Part shown: piece after piece, positions 55,224-64,000 of the stretch | Layout: the number at the start of each line of letters is the position of its first letter | Numbering within the stretch: the stretch's first letter is position 1 | DNA from: Bacillota bacterium | Lineage (GTDB): Bacteria > Bacillota > Clostridia > Acetivibrionales > JAEZXR01 | Assembly: GCA_023419605.1 (NCBI GenBank) | Contig: JAEZXR010000145.1 | Location: 1-64,000 of the forward strand | Direction: 5' to 3' | Length of the DNA stretch: 64,000 bases | Notes under the pieces: generated by a model | The model's input: only the letters and a program-made list of their open reading frames with translations | Database searches by the model: none | What the model was told of the DNA's origin: nothing | Made by a program: the position numbers and the translations under genes

Positions 55224-57556
55224 ACCATACCACCTGTCTTTGTCTTCCAGATATATTCCGGTGTAAGAGGCAATTGGTTTAAGTCAATCTGCACTGCTGA
55301 GGACAGTGCATTGGCTAGAGCTGCCGGAATTCCAATAATCCCATGTTCGGCAATTCCTCTAGCACCGTAAGGAGCATCTATCTGAGGAGTTTCAATAAAG
55401 TCAACAATGTATTCAGGCTCTTCGCCTATGTGCATTACCTTATAAGTACGCAAACTTGTAGTTAATACTTTGCCTCCTGCATCATATGAAAAAGCTTCAC
55501 GGCTTCCAAGCCCGAGCCCCATGCACATTCCTCCGGTAATAAGGCCTCTGGCGGTCTTAGGGTTTAGTACTTTCCCAGCATCTATAACTGTAGCAGCTTT
55601 AAGCAATCTATAGGTAAACTCCTTAGTATCAAACTCCACTTCTACAGCCTGTGCTCCGACAGCCCAGGCTGGCCCAGGTTTTCCCTTGCCGGTTTCCTTA
55701 TCAAGATCGGATATATGACTCATAATAAAGCTGCCACGTCCCAGAATCTGCCCTTCAATAGCATTCCCATTAGGGTATTTAAATCCATGAACCAAATCTT
55801 TGAAAGAGGTATAGATTGTCGGGTCTTGCTTTAAATATACTTTTTCCTCTTCAACAATCAAATCCTCCGGTGGACATCTCATAACAACCGCAGCAAGACT
55901 GCGCAATTGCCTGATTAAATCTTCGGCAGCTCTTAAGGTTGCCCTGCCTGCCATATAGGTTGTCATACTTGCAACAGTTTTCCAATGCTCTGGACTGACC
56001 TGGGTGTCTACCTCCAGCTTGACGTGGATTCTGTTAATATCCATTTTCATTTTTTCTGCAAGTATCTGGGCTAAAGTAGTTTTCATTCCGGGTCCGTATT
56101 CAACCGCACCACTATTCAGGTTAATGCTACCATCGGTGTTGAATGTTAGAAGCACTCCTGAAACGGAGTCAGTTGGCGAGTCGGATGTCTTCCAGAAGCA
56201 GCTGATACCTTTCGCCCTGATTTTATTGTTTCCTAAATCTATCCTTATTCCTTCATTCCAGTTTACTGACTCTTTCAATCTCTCAAGGCATGCTGTAAGA
56301 TTCCCGATATTGCTTAGAGTTGTTTTAACCTGAGTCGGAGTTGTCTTATCAGGAGTTATTGCATTCTTGATTCTTAATTCCAGTGGGTCCATCCCAAGTG
56401 AAAGAGCTAGCTTATCCAGCGTCCTTTCGATGCAAAAGGTATAGGAAGCATGTCCGAAGCCGCGGAAGGAGGTAGAGTAGGGGTGATTGGTATACACGCA
56501 TAGTGAATCGCACCAGACGTTTTCGATGTTGTAAGGACCGGTACAACTGATTGCGATAGACTTTGCCAAACGAGGCCCGATATCAGTGTAGGCACCGGTA
56601 TCCATAAGATATGTCATTTCAGCGGCTTTCAGCACCCCATCCTTTGAAACACCAAGCTTAATTTTGGCTTCCAGACCTAAACGGCAGGGAGAGGTAACGA
56701 TATCTTCCTCTCTGGTGTTGGCTATTTTTACGATTTTGCCTCCAACAGATTTCGAAGCCATATAGGCAAGAATTTCAAGCTGTACAGGAGCTTTTCCGCC
56801 GAAACCTCCGCCAACAAGTGGGGTTTTTATGGTGACCTTTCCTAGTTCTAATCCGAAATACTGACTGATCATATTCCGAACGGAAAACGGAGCTTGTGTT
56901 GAGGAACTTATTATAACCTGACCATCTGCGTGTATTTCTGCTCGGACATTCCTGGTTTCCATGGCTATATGGTCTGATTTTGGAAGTGCATAACTGGCTT
57001 CAATAATAACATCACTTTCAGCCCAGCCTTTAGCCATATCACCTTTTCTTATTTTTATACGCTCAGCGATGTTTGTATTAGGCTCTGGAGAAACATCTTT
57101 TACTGCATGTTTATACTGGGCCAAATTTTCGTGAATAATGGGGGCATCACTCCTTATCGCATCGCTCGGTGAATTTACTACCGGTAAAGGTTCATATTTT
57201 ACTTTCACCAACTTGACCGCAGCCATAGCTTCGCGCTCACTGCTAGCTACAACTAAAGCAACAGGCTCTCCAAAATATCGCACTTTGTCTATTGCAAGAG
57301 GCGGACGGTCTTCAAGTACAACTCCGCAAAGGATAGGGAAGTTGCTGCCTGTTATAACAGCTTGGACACCAGGAGCTTTTGCAGCTTCAGAAATATCTAA
57401 TGATTTTATTTTTGCATGTGCATAGGGGCTTGTAACCATCTTTGCATGTAAAATACCGGGTACAACATAATCATCTGTGTATTTGGCAACGCCAGTTGCT
57501 TTATCCCACGCCTCTTTACGCTGAATACTCCTGCCAATAGCTACTGTTGTATCCAA
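55220..57556 (-). CDS. Molybdenum hydroxylase, molybdopterin-binding large subunit
   Basis: 778 residues, standard for the xanthine-dehydrogenase/aldehyde-oxidoreductase family. Motifs: QAPFSVRNMISQYFGLE, GGGFGGKA, YSTSFRGFGHA and a C-terminal GIAEHGIIGIPAA with the likely catalytic Glu. It lacks the Cys-bearing AYRCSFR loop of CO dehydrogenase, so it is a hydroxylase of a purine, aldehyde or heterocycle. Substrate not determinable here. It heads a three-gene operon and probably depends on the MocA-like gene downstream for cofactor. Confidence 0.92.
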   Translation of the reverse strand: MDTTVAIGRSIQRKEAWDKATGVAKYTDDYVVPGILHAKMVTSPYAHAKIKSLDISEAAKAPGVQAVITGSNFPILCGVVLEDRPPLAIDKVRYFGEPVALVVASSEREAMAAVKLVKVKYEPLPVVNSPSDAIRSDAPIIHENLAQYKHAVKDVSPEPNTNIAERIKIRKGDMAKGWAESDVIIEASYALPKSDHIAMETRNVRAEIHADGQVIISSSTQAPFSVRNMISQYFGLELGKVTIKTPLVGGGFGGKAPVQLEILAYMASKSVGGKIVKIANTREEDIVTSPCRLGLEAKIKLGVSKDGVLKAAEMTYLMDTGAYTDIGPRLAKSIAISCTGPYNIENVWCDSLCVYTNHPYSTSFRGFGHASYTFCIERTLDKLALSLGMDPLELRIKNAITPDKTTPTQVKTTLSNIGNLTACLERLKESVNWNEGIRIDLGNNKIRAKGISCFWKTSDSPTDSVSGVLLTFNTDGSINLNSGAVEYGPGMKTTLAQILAEKMKMDINRIHVKLEVDTQVSPEHWKTVASMTTYMAGRATLRAAEDLIRQLRSLAAVVMRCPPEDLIVEEEKVYLKQDPTIYTSFKDLVHGFKYPNGNAIEGQILGRGSFIMSHISDLDKETGKGKPGPAWAVGAQAVEVEFDTKEFTYRLLKAATVIDAGKVLNPKTARGLITGGMCMGLGLGSREAFSYDAGGKVLTTSLRTYKVMHIGEEPEYIVDFIETPQIDAPYGARGIAEHGIIGIPAALANALSSAVQIDLNQLPLTPEYIWKTKTGGMV

Positions 57557-57780
57557 TAAAGTTTCCTCCTATAATAGGTAGTGCTTAAAAAATGCAATCC
57601 ACTGATGTATAATTTCCTTTATTATGCAAATTCATACTTTTAAATTCATTCCATTATCTAAGATGATTCCGATATACAAATTTTTCACAATATTGAATTA
57701 TATATAAGGATATGGTTTGCGTTGTTGTAAACAATATTAATATCCGAAAGGATAATATATTTCAGAGAGGGCGATGCTTT

Positions 57781-57984
57781 ATGGCACATAATAAAAAGTT
57801 AGTACCCGAAGCTGCAGACGCACTTGATAAACTGAAATATGAGGTTGCTGCCGAAGAAGGAATAGAACTCAAAGATGGTTATAACGGTGATATAACTGCC
57901 AGAGATGCAGGTAAAATCGGAGGCAACATGGTAAAAAAGATGATAAAATATGCTGAAAAGCATATGAAAGAGGAATCAAAGTAA
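57781..57984 (+). CDS. Alpha/beta-type small acid-soluble spore protein
   Basis: 67 residues from ATG 57781, with AGAGAGGGCGATG upstream; an upstream GTG would add 23 unrelated residues. KLKYEVAAEEGIEL and GDITARDAGKIGGNMVKKMI contain the conserved SASP features, including the protease-cleavage region around AAEEGIEL. These proteins coat and protect spore DNA. Good evidence that the organism sporulates. Expression in the forespore under sigma-G is expected. Confidence 0.93.
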   Translation: MAHNKKLVPEAADALDKLKYEVAAEEGIELKDGYNGDITARDAGKIGGNMVKKMIKYAEKHMKEESK

Positions 57985-58006
57985 GGCCCGCAAGGGCCTT
58001 GCTTAC
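57981..58006 (+). terminator. GC-rich hairpin after the SASP gene
   Basis: AAGGCCC/GGGCCTT around a GCAA loop, with flanking GTAAG/CTTAC. No T run, so weak as an intrinsic terminator. Confidence 0.55.
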
Positions 58007-58009
58007 TGC

Positions 58010-58652
58010 GCGACTCCAATTCCTTGCTTATATAAGAAAGTTCAGTGTCTACATCGATTCTTGCTTTGAACTCAATTTTATAAGTTTCATGATTCATATT
58101 ACAAATATATAAAATGGTAAACAAATGACAATAAAGTAAAAATATGTATATTGAAATGCGGTTATGCTCTTTTTATAATATAAGCAAATGATTCATTGTT
58201 GTGAGCGTGTTTTTTAATTTTACTATAGTTTGTATGAGATGCTCTAAAGAACACCTATATGTTGCGGCTTAATAATTTGGAAAACAATTAAAGATTTTCC
58301 TACATTCTCAGCATGGATAGCTTGGAGAAATACATTGTATACCGTTAATTCCAGCTATAAGTTTATTTCGTAAAGTTGTTATTAAAAGATACAGTTCCTT
58401 ATAAGCTAATGCACGAGTCGAATCGTGTTGGCAAGTTATCATAGCTGGATCATCCATCAAAGATGCAGTTTATAACCCAAGTAAGTTTTCGGAGAACATT
58501 CTATCCGTTATGGATAATCCCGATCCTCAATAACCAGAGTTTTGAAAATGAAATAAGATAAGTTCTGAAAAGCCAAAGCATTATAAAACTTACATTCAAT
58601 CGCGCCGGAAATAAAGTTGGAGTTTGAATGCGGAACTGAGTTTTTCCATTAG
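58010..58652. other. Gene-free stretch before the GH43 remnant
   Basis: No intact gene. A palindrome CACGAGTCGAATCGTG at 58412-58427 could be an operator. The right part may hold unrecognisable remains of the GH43 catalytic domain. Confidence 0.35.
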
Positions 58653-59829
58653 GCTGATCCAATGTATGCAACCGGAAATACTCAGGGAAAGGAGGTGAAG
58701 TAATTGGTCTGTGCTATTTGAAGACCGGGGAGGAGTAGGACGTGTTCCAAAGGTTGCTCCTGTCACATGGAAAAATGACTGGCCCATGATTGGTGTAAAT
58801 GGAAATATGAAAGTTCCTGCGACATATACAAAACCTGCGGCAGGTAACGGAGTAAAATCTCCTGGAACCGATGATGATTTTTCAGCACAGGGTTATGTAC
58901 TTTCCCAGTGGCAGTGGAACCACAATCCAGACAATTCGAAATGGACCGGATCTGAGCGTCCGGGATGGTTGAGACTTAAGACCAGTTATGCTCCAAACCT
59001 TCTCCAGGCAAGGAATACCCTGGGGCAGAGGATACAAGGACCGACATCTTCCGGTTGGGTGAAGCTGGATGCAACAAATATAAAACCTGGACAGATTGCC
59101 GGACTATCTGCTTTCCATGCAAAATATGGCTATATAGCAGTAAAAAATGATAATGGGACCAAGAAACTGGTTCAGTATAACGTTACTAGCTCGGAAACTT
59201 CCGTTAATCTTACAAATAACATTGTATACCTGAAGGTGGATGCTGACTGCAATGCACAAACAGCCAAATTCTACTACAGTTATGATGAAAATAACTGGAC
59301 GCTGATGGGTGGCACCCTCGGCATGGACTTTTTCTATCAATTATGGTTTATAGGCTACAGGTTTGCTCTGTTTAACTACACGATCGGTTCCGATACCAGC
59401 GGCTATGCGGACTTTGACTTCTTTAATTTTAGCCCCACTGCAACAGGGACATCAACATCGGCTGCACGAGTTGAGTGCGAGAATATAACCAAGGGTGGAC
59501 CTTATGCCGGAAATATAACTTTACCATTTAACGGAGTAGCCTTATATGCCAATGGTGATTACTGCACTAGCAGCTTTAATTTTGCCTCCGGGAAGACATA
59601 TACAATTAGCGTTAGAGGAACATCTAACAACAGCAGTACGGCTAAGGTTTCGGTTTATATCGGAGGTGCAAAGAGAGGAACCCTGAGTTTTGCCGGAACA
59701 ACTGCTTCAGTGCAAAGTTTAAACGTTTCTCTAAGTGCAGGGGTTCAGGAAGTCAAACTTCTGATGGAGGAAGACACAGGGGACTGGGATACTTTTGTCG
59801 ATTATTATGAAATACATTCAGTTGGCTAA
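58653..59829 (+). pseudogene. 5'-truncated, frameshifted GH43 enzyme with CBM36
   Basis: The first recognisable piece, ADPMYATGNTQGK (58653-58691), is a GH43 catalytic-domain fragment. One frameshift later the long frame continues NWSVLFEDRGGVGRVPKVAP, the GH43 domain end, then a concanavalin-like GH43 C-terminal domain and a CBM36 (from ~59467). The catalytic propeller with its Asp/Asp/Glu triad is missing. The long frame from 58711 (GTG) could still give a binding-only protein of 372 residues, but no signal peptide remains and the only nearby AAAGGAGG site serves another frame. Confidence 0.8.
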
Positions 59830-59874
59830 TGCTCGAAATAATAGTTACAAATATGAATCAGGAGGTCTATAGTA

Positions 59875-61647
59875 ATGCGGAAAAAAGGTGTACATAGGGT
59901 AATGAATTTTAGAAATATCTTATCGGTTTTTGTCATTTTGGTTTTACTATTGTCAAGTGCTATTACCGTATCTGCGGATTACCCGTTCTTCTACCAGCGT
60001 TATGCAGCCGATCCAACGGGGCTGGAATACAACGGCAGACTCTATCTTTACGGCTCCCATGATGTATATCAGGAAGGAAAAGGTTATATTATTAATGATA
60101 TCACCTGCATATCCACCGATGACTTGAAGAATTGGACGGACCACGGCGAAGTTTTCAAGGCTACTACAGATTCAAGCTGGGGAGCCACACTGGCATGGGC
60201 TCCATCGGTTGTTTACAGAAACAATAAGTTCTATATGTATTATGGAAATGGTGGAGGCAATATCGGTGTTGCAGTGAGCGATAGCCCGACAGGACCTTTT
60301 AAAGACACGCGTTCAGGGCCGTTGGTATCAGGCAGTACTCCGGGAGTAAATCCGCCAAATGGTTTTTGGTGCTTTGACCCATGTGCGTTTATTGATGACG
60401 ACGGGCAGGCATATTTGTACTTTGGAGGAAACGGTGAGGGGAATACACGGGTAATCAAACTCAACAGTGATATGGTCAGTGTCAACGGAGCAGCATCGCA
60501 GATTGTAGCTCCGCGTTTCTTCGAGGCTTCCTACATGCATAAGTATAACGGGAAATATTACTTTTCCTATTCTACGAACTTTTCCCAAGGGGCTGCTACA
60601 ATAAATTACATGATGAGCAATAGCCCGACCACCGGCTTTGTAGATAAAGGCATGATATTACCAAATCCTCCTTCGAATGAAAGCAACAATAACCATCAGT
60701 CGATATTCTCCTTTAAAGGGAATTGGTACATTGCTTATCACAACAGGTATCTTGCTGCACAAAATGGCTTTACCGGTGAAGCGAGAGTCTACCAAAGGAA
60801 TATGTGCATGGATCGGTTGTATTACAATGCGGATGGTACCATTCAACAGGTTACTATAACAACTAACAGCTTGCCTCAGCTTAAGTACGTAAACCCTTAT
60901 GTAACAAATGAAGCTGAAACAATGGCCCAGGAATACGGCATTAATACGGAAGCATGCAGTGAAGGTGGCCGTAATGTGAGCTATATTGAAAACGGAGACT
61001 GGATAAGGGTAAAAGGTGTTGATTTTGGTTCAGGAGCGTCAAGCTTTGATGCAAGAGTAGCCTCAGCAACCAGTGGCGGGAACATTGAGATACGCCTTGA
61101 CAGCCCGACAGGAACGCTGGTAGGGACTTGTGCTGTTCCGGGTACCGGCGGTTGGCAGACCTGGACTACCAAGTCCTGTAATGTAAGCGGTGCAACAGGG
61201 GTGCATGACTTATACCTGAAGTTTACCGGTGGCAGCGGGTACCTGTTTAATATGAACTGGTGGAAATTTAACTCAAGTTCCGGAACAGCCACGAGGGTTG
61301 AGTGCGAGAATATGACAAAAAGCGGACCGTATGCTGGAAATATCACTTCCCCCTTTAGTGGAGTAGCCTTATATGCTAATGGAGATTATTGTGCCAATGA
61401 TTTTAATTTTCCCGGCGCAAAGAATTATACAATAAGCGTGAGAGGAGCTTCCAACAACAGCAGCACGGCAAAGGTTGCGGTATACATAGGGGGCGTTAAG
61501 AAAGGCACCCTGAGCTTTGCAGGAACTACCCCTTCCGTTCAGAGCTTGAGTGTTTCCCTAAGTGCGGGATCTCAACAGGTAAAGCTCCAAATGGATGACG
61601 ATGTTGGAGCCTGGGATACGTATGTTGATTATTATGAAATAAATTAA
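59875..61647 (+). CDS. Secreted GH43 arabinoxylan hydrolase with CBM6 and CBM36
   Basis: 590 residues: signal peptide to ~35; GH43 five-bladed propeller (~36-335) with base Asp46 (YAADPTG), pKa-tuning Asp168 (CFDPCAF) and acid Glu217 (FFEASYMH); CBM6 (~345-465); CBM36 (~473-590), a calcium-dependent xylan binder. The layout resembles the Paenibacillus XynD-like arabinoxylan arabinofuranohydrolases. AGGAGGTC precedes the ATG. It lies 45 bp after the GH43 remnant and 95 bp before the GH10 gene, with a GCTGCT/AGCAGC hairpin between. Confidence 0.92.
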   Translation: MRKKGVHRVMNFRNILSVFVILVLLLSSAITVSADYPFFYQRYAADPTGLEYNGRLYLYGSHDVYQEGKGYIINDITCISTDDLKNWTDHGEVFKATTDSSWGATLAWAPSVVYRNNKFYMYYGNGGGNIGVAVSDSPTGPFKDTRSGPLVSGSTPGVNPPNGFWCFDPCAFIDDDGQAYLYFGGNGEGNTRVIKLNSDMVSVNGAASQIVAPRFFEASYMHKYNGKYYFSYSTNFSQGAATINYMMSNSPTTGFVDKGMILPNPPSNESNNNHQSIFSFKGNWYIAYHNRYLAAQNGFTGEARVYQRNMCMDRLYYNADGTIQQVTITTNSLPQLKYVNPYVTNEAETMAQEYGINTEACSEGGRNVSYIENGDWIRVKGVDFGSGASSFDARVASATSGGNIEIRLDSPTGTLVGTCAVPGTGGWQTWTTKSCNVSGATGVHDLYLKFTGGSGYLFNMNWWKFNSSSGTATRVECENMTKSGPYAGNITSPFSGVALYANGDYCANDFNFPGAKNYTISVRGASNNSSTAKVAVYIGGVKKGTLSFAGTTPSVQSLSVSLSAGSQQVKLQMDDDVGAWDTYVDYYEIN

Positions 61648-61742
61648 GTTGGCCTGCGGCTCAAAAATGAAGCAAGATATGGCTGCTGGGAAGCAGCTAT
61701 GACTAAAAAATTATTTTAAAAATATAACGGAGGTTTATAAAT

Positions 61743-63104
61743 ATGTTTAATAAAAATAACAATCGGAAATTCAGAATAATTACCGCTCTGGTGATCACCT
61801 TTTTATCCTTTTGCATTGTGAACAGCAGCTTTTGTCTTACCGCCGAGGCGGCAATGGCTACAGGTAAGGCGAAGTGGGTTGGGAACATATGGTATGACGG
61901 GAATGCACCTACCCGTTTTGCTGACTACTGGAACCAGATTACCCCTGAGAACGCCACAAAGTGGGCGTCATGTGAGCCACAGCAGGGGGTATACAGTTTC
62001 AATACAGCCAAATCAATGTACAATTACTGTAAGTCAAACGGAATCCCTTTCAAGTTCCATACATTGATCTGGGGAGCACAGTATCCAAGCTGGGTAAACA
62101 ATCTCTCCTCCGCTAACAGAAAAGCAGCTGTTGAAAATTGGATTAAAAACGCTGCACTGAATTTTCCCAACGCAGAGTATATTGATGTTGTAAATGAAGC
62201 CATGCCAGGGCATAATCCGCCTAGCTGGAAAAACGACATCGGCGGCGACAACGGCCTTTATGGCACCGGTTGGGACTGGATCGTGTGGTCATTTGAAAAA
62301 GCCCGCCAATATTTCCCGAATTCCAAGCTGCTGATTAATGACTATAACGTTCTTGTCGACAACTACAGCTGTATCGATACCTACATCACTGTAATCAATA
62401 TATTGAAATCCAGAGGCCTGATTGACGGTATCGGCTGCCAGTCCCACGGCCTTGAAAATGTGAATGTCGCAAACGTCAAGGCAAAGCTGGATAGGCTTGG
62501 AGCTACAGGGTTGCCGGTGTATATTTCCGAATTGGATCTCAACATCTCCGATGATACCGCACAGAAAAATAAGATGCAGGAACTTTTCCCCGTACTCTAT
62601 GAACATTCTGCAGTAAAAGGCGTTACCCTATGGGGGTATGCGCAAGGCCATACATGGCTTCCCAATACATATTTGCTGCGTAGTAATGGTACGGAAAGGC
62701 CTGTGCTTACCTGGCTGAAGCAGTACTTAACGTCTTCTTCCAATGCTACACGGGTTGAGTGTGAGAATATGACAAAAAGCGGACCCTACGCTGGAAATAT
62801 CGCATCCCCCTTTAGCGGAGTGGCCTTATATGCCAATGGAGATTACTGTGCCAATGATTTTAATTTTCCCAGCGCAAAAACTTACACCATCAGTGTGCGG
62901 GGAGCCTCCAACAATAGCAGCACGGCAAAGGTTGCGGTATACATAGGGGGCGTTAAGAAAGGCACCCTGAACTTTGCAGGAACTACCCCTTCCGTTCAGA
63001 GCTTGAGTGTTTCCCTAAGTGCGGGATCTCAACAGGTAAAGCTCCAAATGGATGACGATGTTGGATCCTGGGATATGTATGTGGATTATTATGAAATAAG
63101 TTAA
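61743..63104 (+). CDS. Secreted GH10 xylanase with CBM36
   Basis: 453 residues: signal peptide to ~37, GH10 TIM barrel (~40-335) and CBM36 (~337-453). The acid/base Glu lies in VVNEAMP (~151) and the nucleophile Glu in YISELDLN (~262). KFHTLIWGAQYP and GVTLWGYAQGHTWL are GH10 blocks. It makes endo cuts in xylan, and CBM36 should target it to xylan. ACGGAGG precedes the ATG. The CBM36-coding DNA is almost identical to that of the GH43 gene upstream. Confidence 0.94.
   Translation: MFNKNNNRKFRIITALVITFLSFCIVNSSFCLTAEAAMATGKAKWVGNIWYDGNAPTRFADYWNQITPENATKWASCEPQQGVYSFNTAKSMYNYCKSNGIPFKFHTLIWGAQYPSWVNNLSSANRKAAVENWIKNAALNFPNAEYIDVVNEAMPGHNPPSWKNDIGGDNGLYGTGWDWIVWSFEKARQYFPNSKLLINDYNVLVDNYSCIDTYITVINILKSRGLIDGIGCQSHGLENVNVANVKAKLDRLGATGLPVYISELDLNISDDTAQKNKMQELFPVLYEHSAVKGVTLWGYAQGHTWLPNTYLLRSNGTERPVLTWLKQYLTSSSNATRVECENMTKSGPYAGNIASPFSGVALYANGDYCANDFNFPSAKTYTISVRGASNNSSTAKVAVYIGGVKKGTLNFAGTTPSVQSLSVSLSAGSQQVKLQMDDDVGSWDMYVDYYEIS
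62916..63065 (+). repeat. Near-identical CBM36-coding segment (copy of 61459-61608)
   Basis: 150 bp differing at one position (CTGAGC against CTGAAC) from 61459-61608. It lies within the CBM36 domains of two neighbouring genes whose other parts differ, so it marks recent duplication or gene conversion. Confidence 0.92.
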
Positions 63105-63133
63105 GATGACTTGAGACTCAAAAATAAAACTTA

Positions 63134-63170
63134 AAAGATGCGGCTCAGTTAGTATGAACCGCATCTTTTG
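63134..63170 (+). terminator. Rho-independent terminator after the GH10 gene
   Basis: AAAAGATGCGG pairs with CCGCATCTTTT around a 15-nt loop; the 3' arm itself ends in TTTT. Confidence 0.8.
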
Positions 63171-63224
63171 AGTTATCTTACATTTGGATGTAGATAAAAA
63201 TCAGTTGGAAACGGAGATAAATCT

Positions 63225-64000
63225 ATGAGAAAAGTATATGTGGCTATAAGTCTTTCCTTTATTCTTGTTCTACCTTTTTCAGCAGTGTGTTATGCGGACA
63301 ATCCAATGGTACAAACCGTCTATACTGCCGATCCTGCCCCTATGGTGTATAACGGAACTTGTTATGTGTACACCGGACATGATGAAGACGGCTCAACATG
63401 GTTTACTATGAATGAACGGAGATGCTATTCCTCAACTGACATGGTAAACTGGGTGGATCGTGGGTCGCCGCTGGCCTACACTGCATTCAGTTGGGCAAAA
63501 GGCGATGCTTGGGCCGGCCAATGTATTCCTAGAAACGGCAAGTTTTATTACTATGTTCCTATGACTCAAAAAACTGGAGGGATGGCAATCGGTGTTGCAG
63601 TATAGGACAGTCCCGCCGGGCCGTTTACTGATGCTCTCGGACGTCCGTTGGTTTCTACCGGTACCGGTGATATTGATCCGACAGTGTTTATCGACGATGA
63701 CGGGCAGGCCTATCTATATTGGGGAAACCCCAACCTTTATTATGTGAAGTTAAATCAAAATATGATTTCCTACTCAGGTGGCATTGTAAAGGTGCCTCTG
63801 ACTACAGCGGGTTTTGGGACACGTACCGGGGATTCTAACAGGGCGACTTTATATGAAGAAGGTCCGTGGATTTATAAACGCAATGGGCTATACTACCTGA
63901 TATATGCAGCCGGCGGTATACCGGAATATATTTCATATTCTACAAGCACCAGTCCTGTCGGACCATGGACCTATAGGGGCGTAATCATGCCTACCCAAGG
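63225..64000 (+). pseudogene. GH43 enzyme interrupted by an in-frame TAG, cut by the window end
   Basis: Signal peptide to ~25, then a GH43 propeller: YTADPAPMVYNG (base Asp), STDMVNWVDRG, GMAIGVAV, then TAG at 63603-63605. The same frame continues with DSPAGPFTDALGRPLVSTGT, GDIDPTVFIDDDGQAYLYWG (second Asp) and RATLYEEGPWIYKRNG (acid Glu) to the window end. The paralogue at 59875 has VSDSPTGPF at the corresponding place, so TAG replaces a Ser codon. Either a recent nonsense mutation or a sequencing error; everything else is intact. Confidence 0.85.

Noticed and set aside
55220..57556. Carbon monoxide dehydrogenase large subunit
   Set aside because: The active-site loop reads YSTSFRGFG, without the Cys of the CO-dehydrogenase AYRCSFR motif.
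63603..63605. Programmed pyrrolysine or stop-codon recoding
   Set aside because: No downstream recoding element was recognised, and the paralogue has an ordinary Ser there; mutation or error is simpler.

Overview
The window looks like the chromosome of a low-GC, spore-forming, plant-fibre-degrading Clostridia species. Four things point that way: AT-rich DNA with strong AAGGAGG ribosome sites and several TTG starts, an alpha/beta-type small acid-soluble spore protein, secreted multi-domain pectinases and xylanases with Gram-positive signal peptides, and an S-layer-homology (SLH) protein. Degraded dockerin-like tails behind two pectate lyase genes suggest a cellulosomal past. Genus and species cannot be fixed from the sequence alone.

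Layout. 0-5.6 kb is an accessory island: a SLATT-type two-TM protein on the minus strand, then a plus-strand run of small unknown genes (leucine-rich-repeat remnant, two unknowns, an unknown 251-aa protein, a TPR protein, a SUKH/SMI1-like protein) and a frameshifted SseB-like remnant. It resembles a toxin-immunity gene array. 5.6-7.6 kb is an IS110-family element with long structured non-coding ends. 7.7-11.4 kb is a three-gene ribose/galactose-type ABC importer. 11.8-16.9 kb is an intracellular operon: BNR-propeller protein, GH106-like rhamnosidase and DHDPS/KDG-aldolase-like lyase. 17.1-24.7 kb is a second importer (two LplB/YtcP-type permeases, a nucleoside-hydrolase-fold protein, a lipoprotein binding protein) with a membrane AraC regulator. 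Its leader carries two tandem, covarying hairpins. 25.2-27.5 kb holds a decayed permease followed by an intact orphan binding lipoprotein.

27.7-50.8 kb is a pectin-degrading region: PL10, CE8, two PL1 enzymes, a regulator, a giant CE8 protein, a third PL1, an SLH surface protein and PL9. Three of these enzymes share an uncharacterised C-terminal module and two others share a different one. 51-57.6 kb is minus-strand: two tiny hydrophobic Gly-rich proteins, a THEP1-type NTPase, a MocA-like cytidylyltransferase, a membrane protein and a three-subunit molybdenum hydroxylase. The SASP gene follows. 58.6-64 kb is an arabinoxylan cluster: a truncated GH43, GH43-CBM6-CBM36, GH10-CBM36, and a GH43 broken by an in-frame TAG and cut by the window end.

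How it fits together (inference): secreted esterases and lyases open pectin, xylanase and GH43 enzymes open arabinoxylan, the importers take up oligosaccharides, and the rhamnosidase operon plus aldolase process rhamnose- and uronate-containing pieces inside. Decay is common: an LRR remnant, SseB, a permease, DeoR, two GH43 genes and the dockerin tails.
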